The notes under the pieces were generated by a model. That model did not search any database, was not told where the DNA came from, and saw only the letters and a list, made by a program, of their open reading frames with translations. Below, piece after piece: positions 9,012 to 17,750 of a stretch of DNA of 64,000 bases. The stretch covers positions 62,001 to 126,000 of the forward strand of contig OMXC01000006.1 in assembly GCA_900314925.1 (NCBI GenBank), given 5' to 3'. A program made the position numbers and the translations under genes. The stretch is from an uncultured Bacteroidales bacterium (GTDB taxonomy: Bacteria; Bacteroidota; Bacteroidia; Bacteroidales; P3). Numbering within the stretch: the first letter of the stretch is position 1; each line of letters starts with the position of its first letter.

Positions 9012-9955
9012 TGAAAACCAAAACCCTCATAATCGTCAACCCCATCTCCGGCGTAGGCCGGCAGCGCCGCATAGAGACCCTGCTCAAGCAGAACCTCAAC
9101 CAAGACCTCTTCGACTATACTGTGCGCTACACCGAACACATACACCACGGCACCGAGATAGCCCGCGAGGCCGCCGACAAAGGCTGCCACTGCGTCGTCG
9201 CCGTGGGCGGCGACGGCTCCGTCAACGACGTCGTGCAAGGCATCAAAGACACCGACACTCGCCTCGGCATCATCCCCTGCGGCTCAGGCAACGGCCTCGC
9301 ACGCTCGCTCCGCCTGCCACTGCAGCCCGCCCTCGCCATCCGCGCCCTCAACCAGCAGTACGAGCAGACCATAGACTCCATCGTCGTCAACGACCGCTGG
9401 GTCGTCGTCAACGCCGCCGGCTGCGGCTTCGACGCCTACATAGCACGCCTCATGCACTCCGCCAAGACCCGCGGCCTCGCCGCCTACACCAACCTCGTCC
9501 TCCGCGAATACTCACGCTACAAGAACTCCGACTACCACATCACCGTCGATGGCCACGAATACTACCGCAACGCCTGGTTCATAGCCGTCGCCAACAGCCG
9601 CCAGTTCGGCTACAACCTTGCCGTGGCACCCAAGGCCAAACTCGACGACGGCCTCATGGACATCTCCATCCTCGACAAGGTGCCCGTCGACCACCTCGGC
9701 ATCACGGCGCCGCTGGCATTCACCAACCACCTCGACCTCTCGCAGCACGTCGAGATGTTCCGCGCCAAAGACGTACTCATCGAAGGCAACGCCGACCGCT
9801 GGGTCAACCTCGACGGCGAGGGAGAGAACATAGGCCGCTCCGTGCACTTCGTCATCCACCCCGCCTCCGTGAAAATCTACGCCCGCGACCTCAAGCACCC
9901 ACTGCGCGAGATGACCCCCACCATAGACAAAATCAAGAAAAACATCGGCCGATGA
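9011..9955 (+). CDS. Diacylglycerol/lipid kinase family protein (YegS/DgkB-like)
   Basis: This 314-residue protein has the DAGK catalytic fold: N-terminal IIVNPISGVGR, nucleotide-binding GGDGSVNDVVQG (~67-78), and GNGLARSL (~94-101), followed by a beta-rich C-terminal domain. It starts inside the stop of the LtaS-like gene (TAATG) and overlaps the next gene by 4 nt. Family members phosphorylate diacylglycerol or other lipids. The tight coupling to a transferase that would release diacylglycerol supports a recycling role back to phosphatidate, but the lipid has not been shown. The length is normal for the family. Confidence 0.88.
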   Translation: MKTKTLIIVNPISGVGRQRRIETLLKQNLNQDLFDYTVRYTEHIHHGTEIAREAADKGCHCVVAVGGDGSVNDVVQGIKDTDTRLGIIPCGSGNGLARSLRLPLQPALAIRALNQQYEQTIDSIVVNDRWVVVNAAGCGFDAYIARLMHSAKTRGLAAYTNLVLREYSRYKNSDYHITVDGHEYYRNAWFIAVANSRQFGYNLAVAPKAKLDDGLMDISILDKVPVDHLGITAPLAFTNHLDLSQHVEMFRAKDVLIEGNADRWVNLDGEGENIGRSVHFVIHPASVKIYARDLKHPLREMTPTIDKIKKNIGR

Positions 9956-10278
9956 GCAAGAAACAGCCCGTGGGGGTGGTCTACTCCACCAACCCCGACT
10001 ACCAGTACCAGTATGACGACGAGCCCATGGCCGAGACCCTGCCGCCCGCCAGGCAGCGCCTGCGCGTCACCCTCGACCGCCACCACCGCGGCGGCAAGAC
10101 CGTCACCCTCGTCACGGGCTTCGTCGGCACCGACGACGACCTGCAGGCCCTCGGCCGCACCCTCAAAAGCCGCTGCGGCGTAGGAGGCGCCGCCAAAGAC
10201 GGCGAGATAATCATCCAGGGCGACCACCTCGACAAGGTGCGCCAGCTCCTCGCCGCCGACGGCTACAACGTCCGCTGA
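9952..10278 (+). CDS. SUI1/eIF1-family translation factor
   Basis: This is a 108-residue protein: a ~35-residue variable lead, then an SUI1 (eIF1/YciH) domain with RVTLDRHHRGGKTVTLVTGF and a C-terminal GEIIIQGDHLDKVRQLL. Bacterial YciH-like factors are thought to affect start-codon fidelity. It overlaps the lipid kinase by 4 nt (ATGA) and is the last gene of the operon, followed by a hairpin terminator. No link between its presumed role and the envelope genes is evident. Confidence 0.88.
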   Translation: MSKKQPVGVVYSTNPDYQYQYDDEPMAETLPPARQRLRVTLDRHHRGGKTVTLVTGFVGTDDDLQALGRTLKSRCGVGGAAKDGEIIIQGDHLDKVRQLLAADGYNVR

Positions 10279-10285
10279 AAAACAC

Positions 10286-10315
10286 AAGGCCCGCCATTCC
10301 GGCAGGCCTTTTTCT
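10286..10315 (+). terminator. Rho-independent terminator
   Basis: A 10-bp stem (AAGGCCCGCC / GGCAGGCCTT, one mismatch) with a 5-nt loop and a following T run ends the 3276-10278 operon. Confidence 0.75.
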
Positions 10316-10339
10316 ATAACAATCCACCACACCGACCGT

Positions 10340-10434
10340 TCACTCCACCGCCAAGCACCGGACAGCGGTGCCCTGCAGCGTGGCAACACTGACAATGTAC
10401 ATGCCCCTGGCGAGGCCTGGCAGGTCAGGCGCCC
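10340..10434 (-). pseudogene. Remnant of a T9SS type A sorting tail
   Basis: On the minus strand, directly behind the corA stop and in another frame, about 30 codons read APDLPGLARGMYIVSVATLQ and then GTAVRCLAVE before a TGA at 10340-10342. This has the form of a Por-secretion C-terminal domain (D-L-x-x-L-x-x-G-M-Y-I-V ... ending in a short beta strand). No upstream coding sequence remains, since corA occupies it. The best reading is the leftover 3' end of a secreted-protein gene that was replaced or deleted. Chance similarity over 30 codons cannot be excluded. Confidence 0.5.
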
Positions 10435-11361
10435 CTACCGCGTCACGCGGCGCAGGAAGAACAGCAAGACAACGGACATCACCAGCAGCGCGCCGAGGAT
10501 GACCCAGAAGGCAACAGTGTTAGCCGTGAAGGGAAACTCCACGTTCATGCCGAAGAAGCCAGTGACAAGCGTCAGCGGCAACAAGATGGTGTTGATGTAG
10601 GTCAGCACGCGCATAATCTCGTTCGTGCGGTTGGTCAGCAATGAGTCAAATGTGTGCGACAGGCCCTCGACCAATTCGCCGTAGTCCTCAATGGAGTCGT
10701 ACATCTTCTGGTACTGGTCCAGTATGTTGCCCCAGTAGTCCTCCATGTCGAGCACCTCGGGGTCCACGAAGCCTTTGATGCCGCCGCTCTCGAACATGTG
10801 GAGCACGCGCAGCTGCGGGCGGAAGGTGGTGTTCAGCAGGATGGTGTTGCGCCGCGTCTCGGAGATCTGCTCGATGATGGAGCGCGCACGGCGGTTGAAG
10901 ATGTCGTAGTTGATGAGGTCCACCTCGGCACCGACGCGCTGCACCAGCGTGTTCGTCTCCAGCATCAGGCGGTTCAGTATGTGGTACAGCAGCTGGTCGC
11001 TCGTGGCCATCATCTCCTGCGTGTCCTCGTCGCCCTCGGCCAGGTCTTCGCGCACCTCGTCGAAGAACTTCTTCACCACCCAGTGGGCCTTGCCGAGGGT
11101 GATGATATAGTCGCGACCCCAGAAAATCTTCACCTCGCGGATGCGGATGAACTTGTTGCCCTTGTCGAAGTAGGGGAAATGAAGGATGAGGAAATAATAG
11201 TCGTCGTACTCGTCGATTTTCGGACGCTGGGTGGTGCCGCGGCAGTCTTCGATGTCGAGGGGATGGAACTGATAGTCGTCCAACAACATGTTGTAATCAT
11301 CCTCGCTTGGATTAGTGATGTCGAGCCACTTGAGCGACTTGTACTGGATCGTTTCTATCAT
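10435..11361 (-). CDS. corA: CorA-family magnesium/cobalt transporter
   Basis: This 308-residue protein has the CorA layout: a large N-terminal cytoplasmic domain rich in Asp/Glu, a long helix, then two C-terminal membrane helices with the pore signature GMN (TGFFGMNVEFPF, ~268-279) and a basic tail (RRVTR). The start ATG at 11361 is preceded by GGAGG on the minus strand, a Shine-Dalgarno-like site that is uncommon in this phylum. It carries its own TAnnTTTG promoter and is convergent with the SUI1 operon. Transport of Mg2+ is inferred from the family. Confidence 0.93.
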   Translation of the reverse strand: MIETIQYKSLKWLDITNPSEDDYNMLLDDYQFHPLDIEDCRGTTQRPKIDEYDDYYFLILHFPYFDKGNKFIRIREVKIFWGRDYIITLGKAHWVVKKFFDEVREDLAEGDEDTQEMMATSDQLLYHILNRLMLETNTLVQRVGAEVDLINYDIFNRRARSIIEQISETRRNTILLNTTFRPQLRVLHMFESGGIKGFVDPEVLDMEDYWGNILDQYQKMYDSIEDYGELVEGLSHTFDSLLTNRTNEIMRVLTYINTILLPLTLVTGFFGMNVEFPFTANTVAFWVILGALLVMSVVLLFFLRRVTR

Positions 11362-11437
11362 TTTACACCTCCTTCGGGTTTGTGTGACTACCTGGTGGTC
11401 AGCATTCTACATTCGCGTTACGGTATTGGTTCGTTTG

Positions 11438-11445
11438 CAAAAGTA
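11438..11445 (-). promoter_or_regulatory. -7 element for corA
   Basis: TACTTTTG on the minus strand (TAnnTTTG) lies about 77 nt upstream of the corA ATG. Confidence 0.55.
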
Positions 11446-11530
11446 ACAATATTTTCCGAAAGCGCAAAATTAATTTTCACTCATTCTCAACACCGTAAAC
11501 ATAAACCACTGACAATCAATCACCAAGATA

Positions 11531-11660
11531 GAGCCCCTACGGCCCCCCTTCGGACCCTCCTCGGCCCCCCTTCGGCCGCGGCATTGTAAATCATCGACTT
11601 ACGGCCATTGAAAAGCCGAGGAAAAGCCGTAGGAAGGCCGTAGGAAAGCCGACGGAACCC
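11531..11660. repeat. GC-rich CCGTAGG/CCTACGG repeat cluster
   Basis: A GC-rich island between corA and dnaA holds about four degenerate 11-12-nt units (consensus near GCCGTAGGAAA, 11611-11658), preceded by the opposite orientation CCTACGGCC (near 11536). The same 11-nt motif borders the palindromic elements at 28 kb and 40.7 kb, so this may be a divergent relative. No ORF is credible here. Confidence 0.5.
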
Positions 11661-11749
11661 CGTGGCGGATCCGCGGCACAACCACCGGCCAACAGGGGCG
11701 GCACCGGGCAGCCGGCACGGCACGGCGGCGGCACACGTTTCTTCAAAAG

Positions 11750-12225
11750 AAAAAAACTGTTGATAGCCTTTGCCGTTTTCAACCGTTTTTGGTGGATAAC
11801 GCCATAACGAAACACAAAGACAAAGAGTTAAAAAAAAAGTGCAAAATAATGGCTTTTGAAAATCAAACAATTATTGCAACACACTGAGCCACAGCTAATG
11901 GCAGAGGTTTTCAACACACAACAGACTAATTGACAACCACGTGTCGGGTTATCAACAAATCGGGGGGCGGCAGGCGGAAAAAAACAAAAAAAAAGACAAT
12001 CTATGAAAAAAAAATCGTATATTAAAAGCCGACGCAAAAATGTAATTTAACAAAACGGATTTTGAAAATTAGCGTGTTGCGGCAAAAGCAGCCGAAAGGG
12101 CTCCTTTGCGGCGCGGCAAAACTTTACAAAATAAAAGTAAACTTTGCAAATTTATTTTTGAATTTCTGTACACAAAAAAAAAGAGAACTTTGCAAGCAGA
12201 AAAAAATGGGACATAGTGTCCGTAA
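11750..12225. other. Candidate chromosomal origin (oriC) next to dnaA
   Basis: This long AT-rich stretch directly upstream of dnaA has DnaA-box-like 9-mers: TTATCAACA at 11949-11957 (+), TTATCCACC at 11791-11799 (-), CTATCAACA at 11758-11766 (-) and TTTTCAACA at 11908-11916 (+), plus A-tracts from 11830 to 12060 that could serve as an unwinding element. Proximity to dnaA (and gyrB 8 kb away) supports the idea, but Bacteroidetes origins are not always beside dnaA and no strand-skew calculation was possible. Confidence 0.4.
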
Positions 12226-12255
12226 GTGATTGAAAAAGCGAAAAAGATTGAAGCC

Positions 12256-13704
12256 ATGATAGAGGAAGACTACAAAAGAGTGTGGGCCGAGTGCCTGAAG
12301 ATGATAAAAGACACGCTGGGTCCGGAGAACCACACGGCATTCGAGACGTGGTTCCGTCCTATAGTGCCGCTGCAGCTCGACGGCGCCACGCTGATAGTGC
12401 AGGTGCCCAGCCAATTTTTCTATGAGTATTTAGAAGAACATTATATAGATTTATTAAAAAGGGTCATCAAACTGCAGCTCGGCGTCAGCGGCATGCTGAA
12501 GTACAGCGTGGTGATGGACCAGAGCATACGCACCTCGCCCATCGTCACCACCCTGCCCTCGGTGGGGCGCCAGAACACGCGCAACCCACTGACCGACCTG
12601 CCCATAGCCATCGGCAAGGAGAAGAGCCAGGCCATCCCCGACCCCTTCGTCATCCCGGGCATCAACAAGCAGCGCATCAACTCGCAGCTCTCGCCGAACT
12701 ACACCCTCGACAACTTCGTCGAAGGCGACTGCAACCGTCTGGCACGCTCGGCGGGCTACGCCGTGGCTGAGAAACCCGGCACCACCTCGTTCAACCCTCT
12801 GCTCCTCCACTCCGGCGTCGGCCTCGGCAAGACACACCTCGCCAACGCCATCGGCCTCAAGACTAAAGAGCTAAACCCCGACAAGAAAGTGCTCTACGTC
12901 ACCAGCGAGCAGTTCATGCAGCAGTATGCCGAAGCAGGTCGCACAGGCACCACTAACGACTTCATACACTTCTACGAAATCATCGACGTACTCATCATCG
13001 ACGACATACAGTTCTGGGCCGGCAAGGCTCCGAAGACACAGGAAGCCTTCTTCCACATCTTCAACTACCTGCACCAGCACGGCTGTCAGATAATCATCAC
13101 CTCTGACAAAGCCCCCGGCGAACTGCAGGGCCTCGAGCCGCGCCTCCTGAGCCGCCTCAAGTGGGGCCTCAACGCCGACCTGCAGGCCCCTGACGTGGAG
13201 ACCCGCAAGCGCATCCTCGTGCAGAAAGCGCAGCTCGAAGGCATCGAACTGGCCGACGATGTGGTGGAATACATAGCCTACAACATCAACACCAACGTCC
13301 GCGAACTCGAAGGCGCACTCATATCCCTTATAGCGCAGAGCACGCTGAACCGCAAGGAGATCAACCTTGAGCTCAGCAAACAGATGATAGACAAATACGT
13401 GCAGAGCTCGGCCCGCGAGATCACCATCGACTACATACAGAAGGTGGTCTGCGACTACCTCGAGTTGCCCGTGGAAGCCATCCAGAACACCTCGCGCAAG
13501 CGCGAGATAGTGCAGGCACGCCAGCTGAGCATGTATTTCGCCAAGAAAATCACCAAGTCGAGCCTCGCCGTCATTGGCATGCAATGCGGCAACAAGGACC
13601 ACGCCACCGTGCTCCACGCTTGCAAGACCATTGAGAACCTGCGCCAGACCGACCGTCACATGCGCGCCATGGTCGACGAGCTCGACAAGAAGCTCTCCGA
13701 ATGA
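12256..13704 (+). CDS. dnaA: Chromosomal replication initiator DnaA
   Basis: DnaA binds 9-mer boxes at oriC and melts the origin. The layout is complete: N-terminal domain I (MIEEDYKRVWAECLKMIKD), a linker, AAA+ domain with Walker A GVGLGKTHLA and Walker B LIIDDIQFW, sensor region TSDKAPGELQGLEPRLLSR, and C-terminal domain IV with the box-binding signature CGNKDHATVLHACKTI. The ATG at 12256 gives 482 residues; an in-frame GTG at 12226 would add 10 (MIEKAKKIEA) and is possible. It overlaps the following gene by 4 nt. Confidence 0.97.
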   Translation: MIEEDYKRVWAECLKMIKDTLGPENHTAFETWFRPIVPLQLDGATLIVQVPSQFFYEYLEEHYIDLLKRVIKLQLGVSGMLKYSVVMDQSIRTSPIVTTLPSVGRQNTRNPLTDLPIAIGKEKSQAIPDPFVIPGINKQRINSQLSPNYTLDNFVEGDCNRLARSAGYAVAEKPGTTSFNPLLLHSGVGLGKTHLANAIGLKTKELNPDKKVLYVTSEQFMQQYAEAGRTGTTNDFIHFYEIIDVLIIDDIQFWAGKAPKTQEAFFHIFNYLHQHGCQIIITSDKAPGELQGLEPRLLSRLKWGLNADLQAPDVETRKRILVQKAQLEGIELADDVVEYIAYNINTNVRELEGALISLIAQSTLNRKEINLELSKQMIDKYVQSSAREITIDYIQKVVCDYLELPVEAIQNTSRKREIVQARQLSMYFAKKITKSSLAVIGMQCGNKDHATVLHACKTIENLRQTDRHMRAMVDELDKKLSE

Positions 13705-14270
13705 AGACTCCATTCAAGCCCGGGACGATGATCTACCCGCTGCCGGCCGTCATGGTCAGCTGCGGCGACAGCCCCGAGAACTACAACATCATCACAGTGG
13801 CATGGACGGGCACGCTCTGCAGCGACCCGCCCATGTGCTATATCAGCGTGCGCCCAGAGCGCCACAGCCACGCCATCATCAGCCGCACGGGCGAGTTCGT
13901 CATCAACCTCACCACCGAAGCGCTGGCGCGCGCCACAGACTGGTGCGGCGTTCGCTCCGGACGCGACTACAACAAGTTCCGCGAGATGGGGCTGCACGCC
14001 GAAGAAGCGCAGCTCGTCAAAGCTCCGCTCATCAAAGAAAGCCCCCTCAACATCGAATGCCGCGTGTTCGAGGTGCGCCGCCTCGGCACACACGACATGT
14101 TCATGGCCAACGTCGTGGCTGTGGACGCCGAGGAGAGCCTCATCGACAAAAGCACCGGACAGTTCCAGCTAAACCACGCCGGCCCGCTGGCCTACAGCCA
14201 CGGCAAGTACTACGGCCTCGGCGAGAAGCTGGGCGGTTTCGGCTTCAGCGTTAAAAAGAAAGGACACTAA
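13701..14270 (+). CDS. Flavin reductase family protein (FMN-binding split barrel)
   Basis: This 189-residue protein has the flavin-reductase-like split-barrel pattern: AVMVSCGD then NIITVAWTGTLCSDPPM (~25-48), ISVRPERHSHAIISRTGEFVINL, and a C-terminal YYGLGEKLGG. The family binds FMN and reduces flavin with NAD(P)H or acts as a flavoredoxin. The electron partner is unknown. It overlaps the dnaA stop by 4 nt, so translation is probably coupled to dnaA, an odd but common kind of operon neighbour. Confidence 0.85.
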   Translation: MKTPFKPGTMIYPLPAVMVSCGDSPENYNIITVAWTGTLCSDPPMCYISVRPERHSHAIISRTGEFVINLTTEALARATDWCGVRSGRDYNKFREMGLHAEEAQLVKAPLIKESPLNIECRVFEVRRLGTHDMFMANVVAVDAEESLIDKSTGQFQLNHAGPLAYSHGKYYGLGEKLGGFGFSVKKKGH

Positions 14271-14272
14271 CC

Positions 14273-15205
14273 ATGAACATCGTTTGCGTAGAAAGCCTCG
14301 GCATCAGCCGTGAGCGCTTCGAGAGCCTCAAGGCGCACTATTCCGCCATGGGGCACGACTTCACCTATTATTTGGACCGCCGCGAGGACGAGGCGACCCT
14401 CGCCGACCGCATGCGCGAGGCCGACGTGGCCGTCATCAGCAACATAAAGCTCCCCGCCGACGTGCTGGCGCAATGCCCGAAGCTGCGCTACCTCAGCGTG
14501 GCCTTCACCGGGCTGGACCACATAGACCTCGCCTACTGCCGTGAACACGGCATCAAGGTGCAGAACGCCGCCGGCTACAGCACCACGGCAGTGAGCGAGC
14601 TGGCCGTAGGCATGATGCTCGACCTGCTGCGCAACATCGTCACCCTCAACGAGAAGATACGCCAGGGCGGCAGCCGCGGCACCTTCCTCGGGCGTGAGCT
14701 GCGCGGCAAGACCGTCGGCATCGTGGGCACCGGCGCCATAGGCACCGCCACGGCGCGCCTGCTGCTGGCCTTCGGCGCCAAGGTGATAGCATGGAGCCGC
14801 ACCGAGCGACCCGAGGTGAAAGCCCTCGGCGTGGAATACATGCCGCTCGACGACCTGCTGCGCCAGAGCGACATAGTGAGCCTGCATGTGCCCCTCTGCG
14901 ACGAGACCCGCGGCCTCATCGGCGAGAGAGAGCTGGCCCTCATGAAGCCCACCGCCATGCTGGTCAACACCGCCCGCGGCCCCGTGTGCGACATCGCCGC
15001 CGTAGGCCGCGCCCTGATCGAGAGCCGCATCGCCGGCGCCGCCTTCGACGTCTTCGAGCATGAGCCTCCCCTGCCCATCGACCACCTCCTGCTCTCCACA
15101 AACCGCTGCCTGGCGACGCCCCACGTGGCCTTCGCCACCGAGGAGAGCTTCGCCGTCCGCGCCGACATAGTCTTCGGCCACGTCGACGAGTGGCTGAAAC
15201 AATAA
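14273..15205 (+). CDS. D-isomer-specific 2-hydroxyacid dehydrogenase
   Basis: This 310-residue NAD-dependent enzyme has the Rossmann motif GIVGTGAIGTATA (~147-159), the catalytic Arg region VNTARGPVCD, the Glu region FEHEPPLP and the catalytic His in TPHVAFAT, all in the expected order. The family interconverts 2-keto and D-2-hydroxy acids (glycerate, lactate, phosphoglycerate). The exact substrate cannot be read from the sequence; it lacks the ACT domain of many SerA proteins. It starts 2 nt after the flavin reductase stop and is followed after 7 nt by a DUF819 transporter, so a shared substrate with these is conceivable. Confidence 0.88.
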   Translation: MNIVCVESLGISRERFESLKAHYSAMGHDFTYYLDRREDEATLADRMREADVAVISNIKLPADVLAQCPKLRYLSVAFTGLDHIDLAYCREHGIKVQNAAGYSTTAVSELAVGMMLDLLRNIVTLNEKIRQGGSRGTFLGRELRGKTVGIVGTGAIGTATARLLLAFGAKVIAWSRTERPEVKALGVEYMPLDDLLRQSDIVSLHVPLCDETRGLIGERELALMKPTAMLVNTARGPVCDIAAVGRALIESRIAGAAFDVFEHEPPLPIDHLLLSTNRCLATPHVAFATEESFAVRADIVFGHVDEWLKQ

Positions 15206-15212
15206 AGGAGCC

Positions 15213-16370
15213 GTGAGCCTCGCAATCATAGCCGTCTGCCTCTCCACGCCGCTGCTGATACTGTGGCTCACCTGGCGGTTCCCCGTACTCAACAAGATGG
15301 GCACCATCATTATAGCCTACGTCATTGGCTGTCTGCTGGGCCTCACAGGCCTGATACCCGACACCCCGGAGGTGCACAAGGTGCAGACCGACATAGCCAC
15401 CTACACCATCCCCTTCGCCATACCGCTGCTGCTCTTCTCCTCCGACCTCAAGTCGTGGATGCGGCTGGCCCCTTCTTTCATCAAGTCCACCCTGTTCGGC
15501 ATCCTGGGCTGCTGCATAGCCATCGTCATCGGCTTCCTCATCTGCGCCGGCGACGACCGCGAGGCCTTCGCCTCCATCGGCGGCATGCTGACGGGCCTCT
15601 ACACCGGCGGCAACGCCAACCTCGCCTCCATCAAGATGGCCCTGAGCGTCGACGACACCACCTACATCATCACTTCGGCCTACAGCACCCTGCTGAGCGC
15701 CGTATACCTCTTCTTCGTCATCATCTTCGGCAAACGCGTGCTGCGCCTCCTGCTGCCCGACTTCCCCAAGGAGAAGGTGGCGCCCTCCGGCGACGTGGAG
15801 ATGAAGAACCACGACAACGAGCTCTTCTACGGCCTCTTCCGCCGCAGCAACCTGCGCACCCTGGCGCAAGCCCTGCTGCTGACGGTCATCATCATCGCTG
15901 TGGGCGCAGGCATAGCCCTGCTGTGTCCGAAGCGCATGTTCCAGACGGTCTTCATCCTCACCATCAGCACCCTGGCCATCATAGCCTCCACCTTCAAGCG
16001 CGTGCGCACCATGGAGCGCACCTTCGAGGCCGGCACCTACCTCATACTGGTCTTCTCCATCGCCGTGGCCTCGCAGGTGACCACCGGCACCCTCGGCAAC
16101 ATCGACCCGCACATCTTCCTCTTCATCACCATAGCCACCCTGGGCTCCCTGCTGATGCACGTGCTGCTGAGCGCCCTCTTCCGCGTCGACACCGACACCA
16201 CGCTGGCCACCAGCATCTCGCTCATCTGCTCGCCGCCCTTCGTCCCCGTCGTTGCCGGGGCGGTGAAGAACAAGACCATCATAGGCCCCGGCATCGCCGT
16301 AGGCCTCTTCGGCTACGCCGTCGGCACCTACGTCGGCTTCCTCCTGGCGCAGCTGCTGTTGCTGATATAA
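15213..16370 (+). CDS. DUF819 family membrane protein
   Basis: This is a 385-residue protein with about ten hydrophobic segments, resembling DUF819 (YjcL-like) permeases; a characteristic loop is GGMLTGLYTGGNANLASIKMAL (split here as GGMLTGLYTGG then NANLASIKMAL, ~128-149). The start is GTG at 15213 with GGAG 4 nt upstream; no ATG lies nearby. Function is unknown for the family; co-transcription with a hydroxyacid dehydrogenase suggests transport of an organic acid, which is only inference. A strong hairpin terminator follows. Confidence 0.85.
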   Translation: MSLAIIAVCLSTPLLILWLTWRFPVLNKMGTIIIAYVIGCLLGLTGLIPDTPEVHKVQTDIATYTIPFAIPLLLFSSDLKSWMRLAPSFIKSTLFGILGCCIAIVIGFLICAGDDREAFASIGGMLTGLYTGGNANLASIKMALSVDDTTYIITSAYSTLLSAVYLFFVIIFGKRVLRLLLPDFPKEKVAPSGDVEMKNHDNELFYGLFRRSNLRTLAQALLLTVIIIAVGAGIALLCPKRMFQTVFILTISTLAIIASTFKRVRTMERTFEAGTYLILVFSIAVASQVTTGTLGNIDPHIFLFITIATLGSLLMHVLLSALFRVDTDTTLATSISLICSPPFVPVVAGAVKNKTIIGPGIAVGLFGYAVGTYVGFLLAQLLLLI

Positions 16371-16408
16371 AAAAGGCTGGCACCGTTCACAAGCGCCAGC
16401 CTTTTCTG
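16371..16408 (+). terminator. Rho-independent terminator
   Basis: A 10-bp perfect stem (AAAGGCTGGC / GCCAGCCTTT) with a 13-nt loop and trailing Ts, between convergent genes. It may also serve the minus-strand aminotransferase. Confidence 0.8.
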
Positions 16409-16422
16409 TTTTCCTTGTCCGA

Positions 16423-17739
16423 TTATTTCACCGGGTGGTCTTTGTGGAAGGCCTCGAGGCGCACCTTGAGGTCGGGGAACTGGTCGCGCTGCACGAGGGC
16501 CACGCAGGCGCGGATGCCCTGCTTGTGCGAGCCCGTGATGTCAAGGGCTATGGCGCTGACGCCGTAGCGGATGAGCTCGTTGAGCAGGTCGACGCCTTCG
16601 AAGCCGGGATAGCAGAAGGTGAAGTAGAAGCCGTCGCCGATGTCCTCGCCCATATCCTTGTCGTAGACGATGTAGAAGCCGTTGTCGGTGAAGAGTTTCT
16701 TCATGATGCCGGCCTTCTCGCCGTACTCCCTGATGTCTTTGACGAAGTTGAAGGTGCCGTCGTTGGCGCCCTTGAGCATGGCGGCCATGGCGTACTGCAC
16801 GCTGTGGGCGGTGCCGCTGCTGAGGCAGTAGAGGGTGCCGAAGATGAGGGCGCGGCCGAGCTGCGTCTGGCTGTAGTAGCGGGCTAGGTCGGGGCACTCC
16901 ATGTTGAACAGCTTGGGCGAACAGATCATCATGGCGATGCGCTCGCCGGCGTAGCTGAAACTCTTGGAGCCGCTGATCATCAGCACATAGCGGTCGGTAT
17001 ACTTGGCCACGGTGGGCTGGAAGGGTGCCTTGCCGGGGACGCTGTAGTCCTTGCGGAAGTCCATGAGGAAGTAGGCGTCGTCCTCGAGGACCACCACGCC
17101 GTACTTGTTGGCCATCTCGCCGATGATCTGGAGCTCATGCTCGGTGAAGCAGAACCATGCGGGGTTGTTGGGGCTGCTGTAGATGAGGCATGCCACGTCG
17201 CCGTCGCGGAGTTCCTCTTCGAGCTTGTCGCGCAGCTTGTCGCCACGGTACTCGTAGACGTCGAAGGTCTTCATGGGGATGCCGAGCACGCGGCACTGCT
17301 GCTTCTGCACGGGGAAGCCGGGGTCGATGAAGAGCACCTTGGTCTTCTTGGCGTCGTAGCGCGTGAGGGTGAGGAAGCTGGCGAAGCCGGCCTGCATGGA
17401 GCCCACGGTGGGCACGCAGCAGTCGGGCGTGACGTCGATGTCGAGGAAGTTCTTGACGAAGCGTGCGGCCTCCTGCTTGAAGTCCGCCGTGCCGTAGATC
17501 TCGGGGTAAATGCTGGCCACACCGCTCTTAAGAGCCTCAATCTGAGCCTGTACGCCCACCTGCGGGGCGGGCAGGCCGGGGATGCCCATCTCCATCTTCA
17601 CGAAGCGGACGCCGGTCTCCTTCTCCACATCCTGTATCATCTTGCGCATCTCGCGGATGCTGGCCTTGCCGGGGTTCTTGATCTTGTTGGCCGCGGCAAT
17701 GCGGTCTATCGTCTCTTTCTGTATCGGTATTTGGGTCAT
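16423..17739 (-). CDS. Class I/II PLP-dependent aminotransferase
   Basis: This 438-residue fold-type I aminotransferase has the PLP lysine in ISGSKSFSYAGER (~262), the substrate Asn/Pro region YSSPNNPAWFCF, and cofactor Asp in VVLEDDAYFLMDFR. The amino acid substrate cannot be assigned. The gene is the last of a minus-strand set (small lipoprotein, DUF4835, aminotransferase) with an 11-nt gap from DUF4835, and it ends near the bidirectional hairpin at 16371-16408. Confidence 0.88.
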   Translation of the reverse strand: MTQIPIQKETIDRIAAANKIKNPGKASIREMRKMIQDVEKETGVRFVKMEMGIPGLPAPQVGVQAQIEALKSGVASIYPEIYGTADFKQEAARFVKNFLDIDVTPDCCVPTVGSMQAGFASFLTLTRYDAKKTKVLFIDPGFPVQKQQCRVLGIPMKTFDVYEYRGDKLRDKLEEELRDGDVACLIYSSPNNPAWFCFTEHELQIIGEMANKYGVVVLEDDAYFLMDFRKDYSVPGKAPFQPTVAKYTDRYVLMISGSKSFSYAGERIAMMICSPKLFNMECPDLARYYSQTQLGRALIFGTLYCLSSGTAHSVQYAMAAMLKGANDGTFNFVKDIREYGEKAGIMKKLFTDNGFYIVYDKDMGEDIGDGFYFTFCYPGFEGVDLLNELIRYGVSAIALDITGSHKQGIRACVALVQRDQFPDLKVRLEAFHKDHPVK

Positions 17740-17750
17740 AATGTGATATT

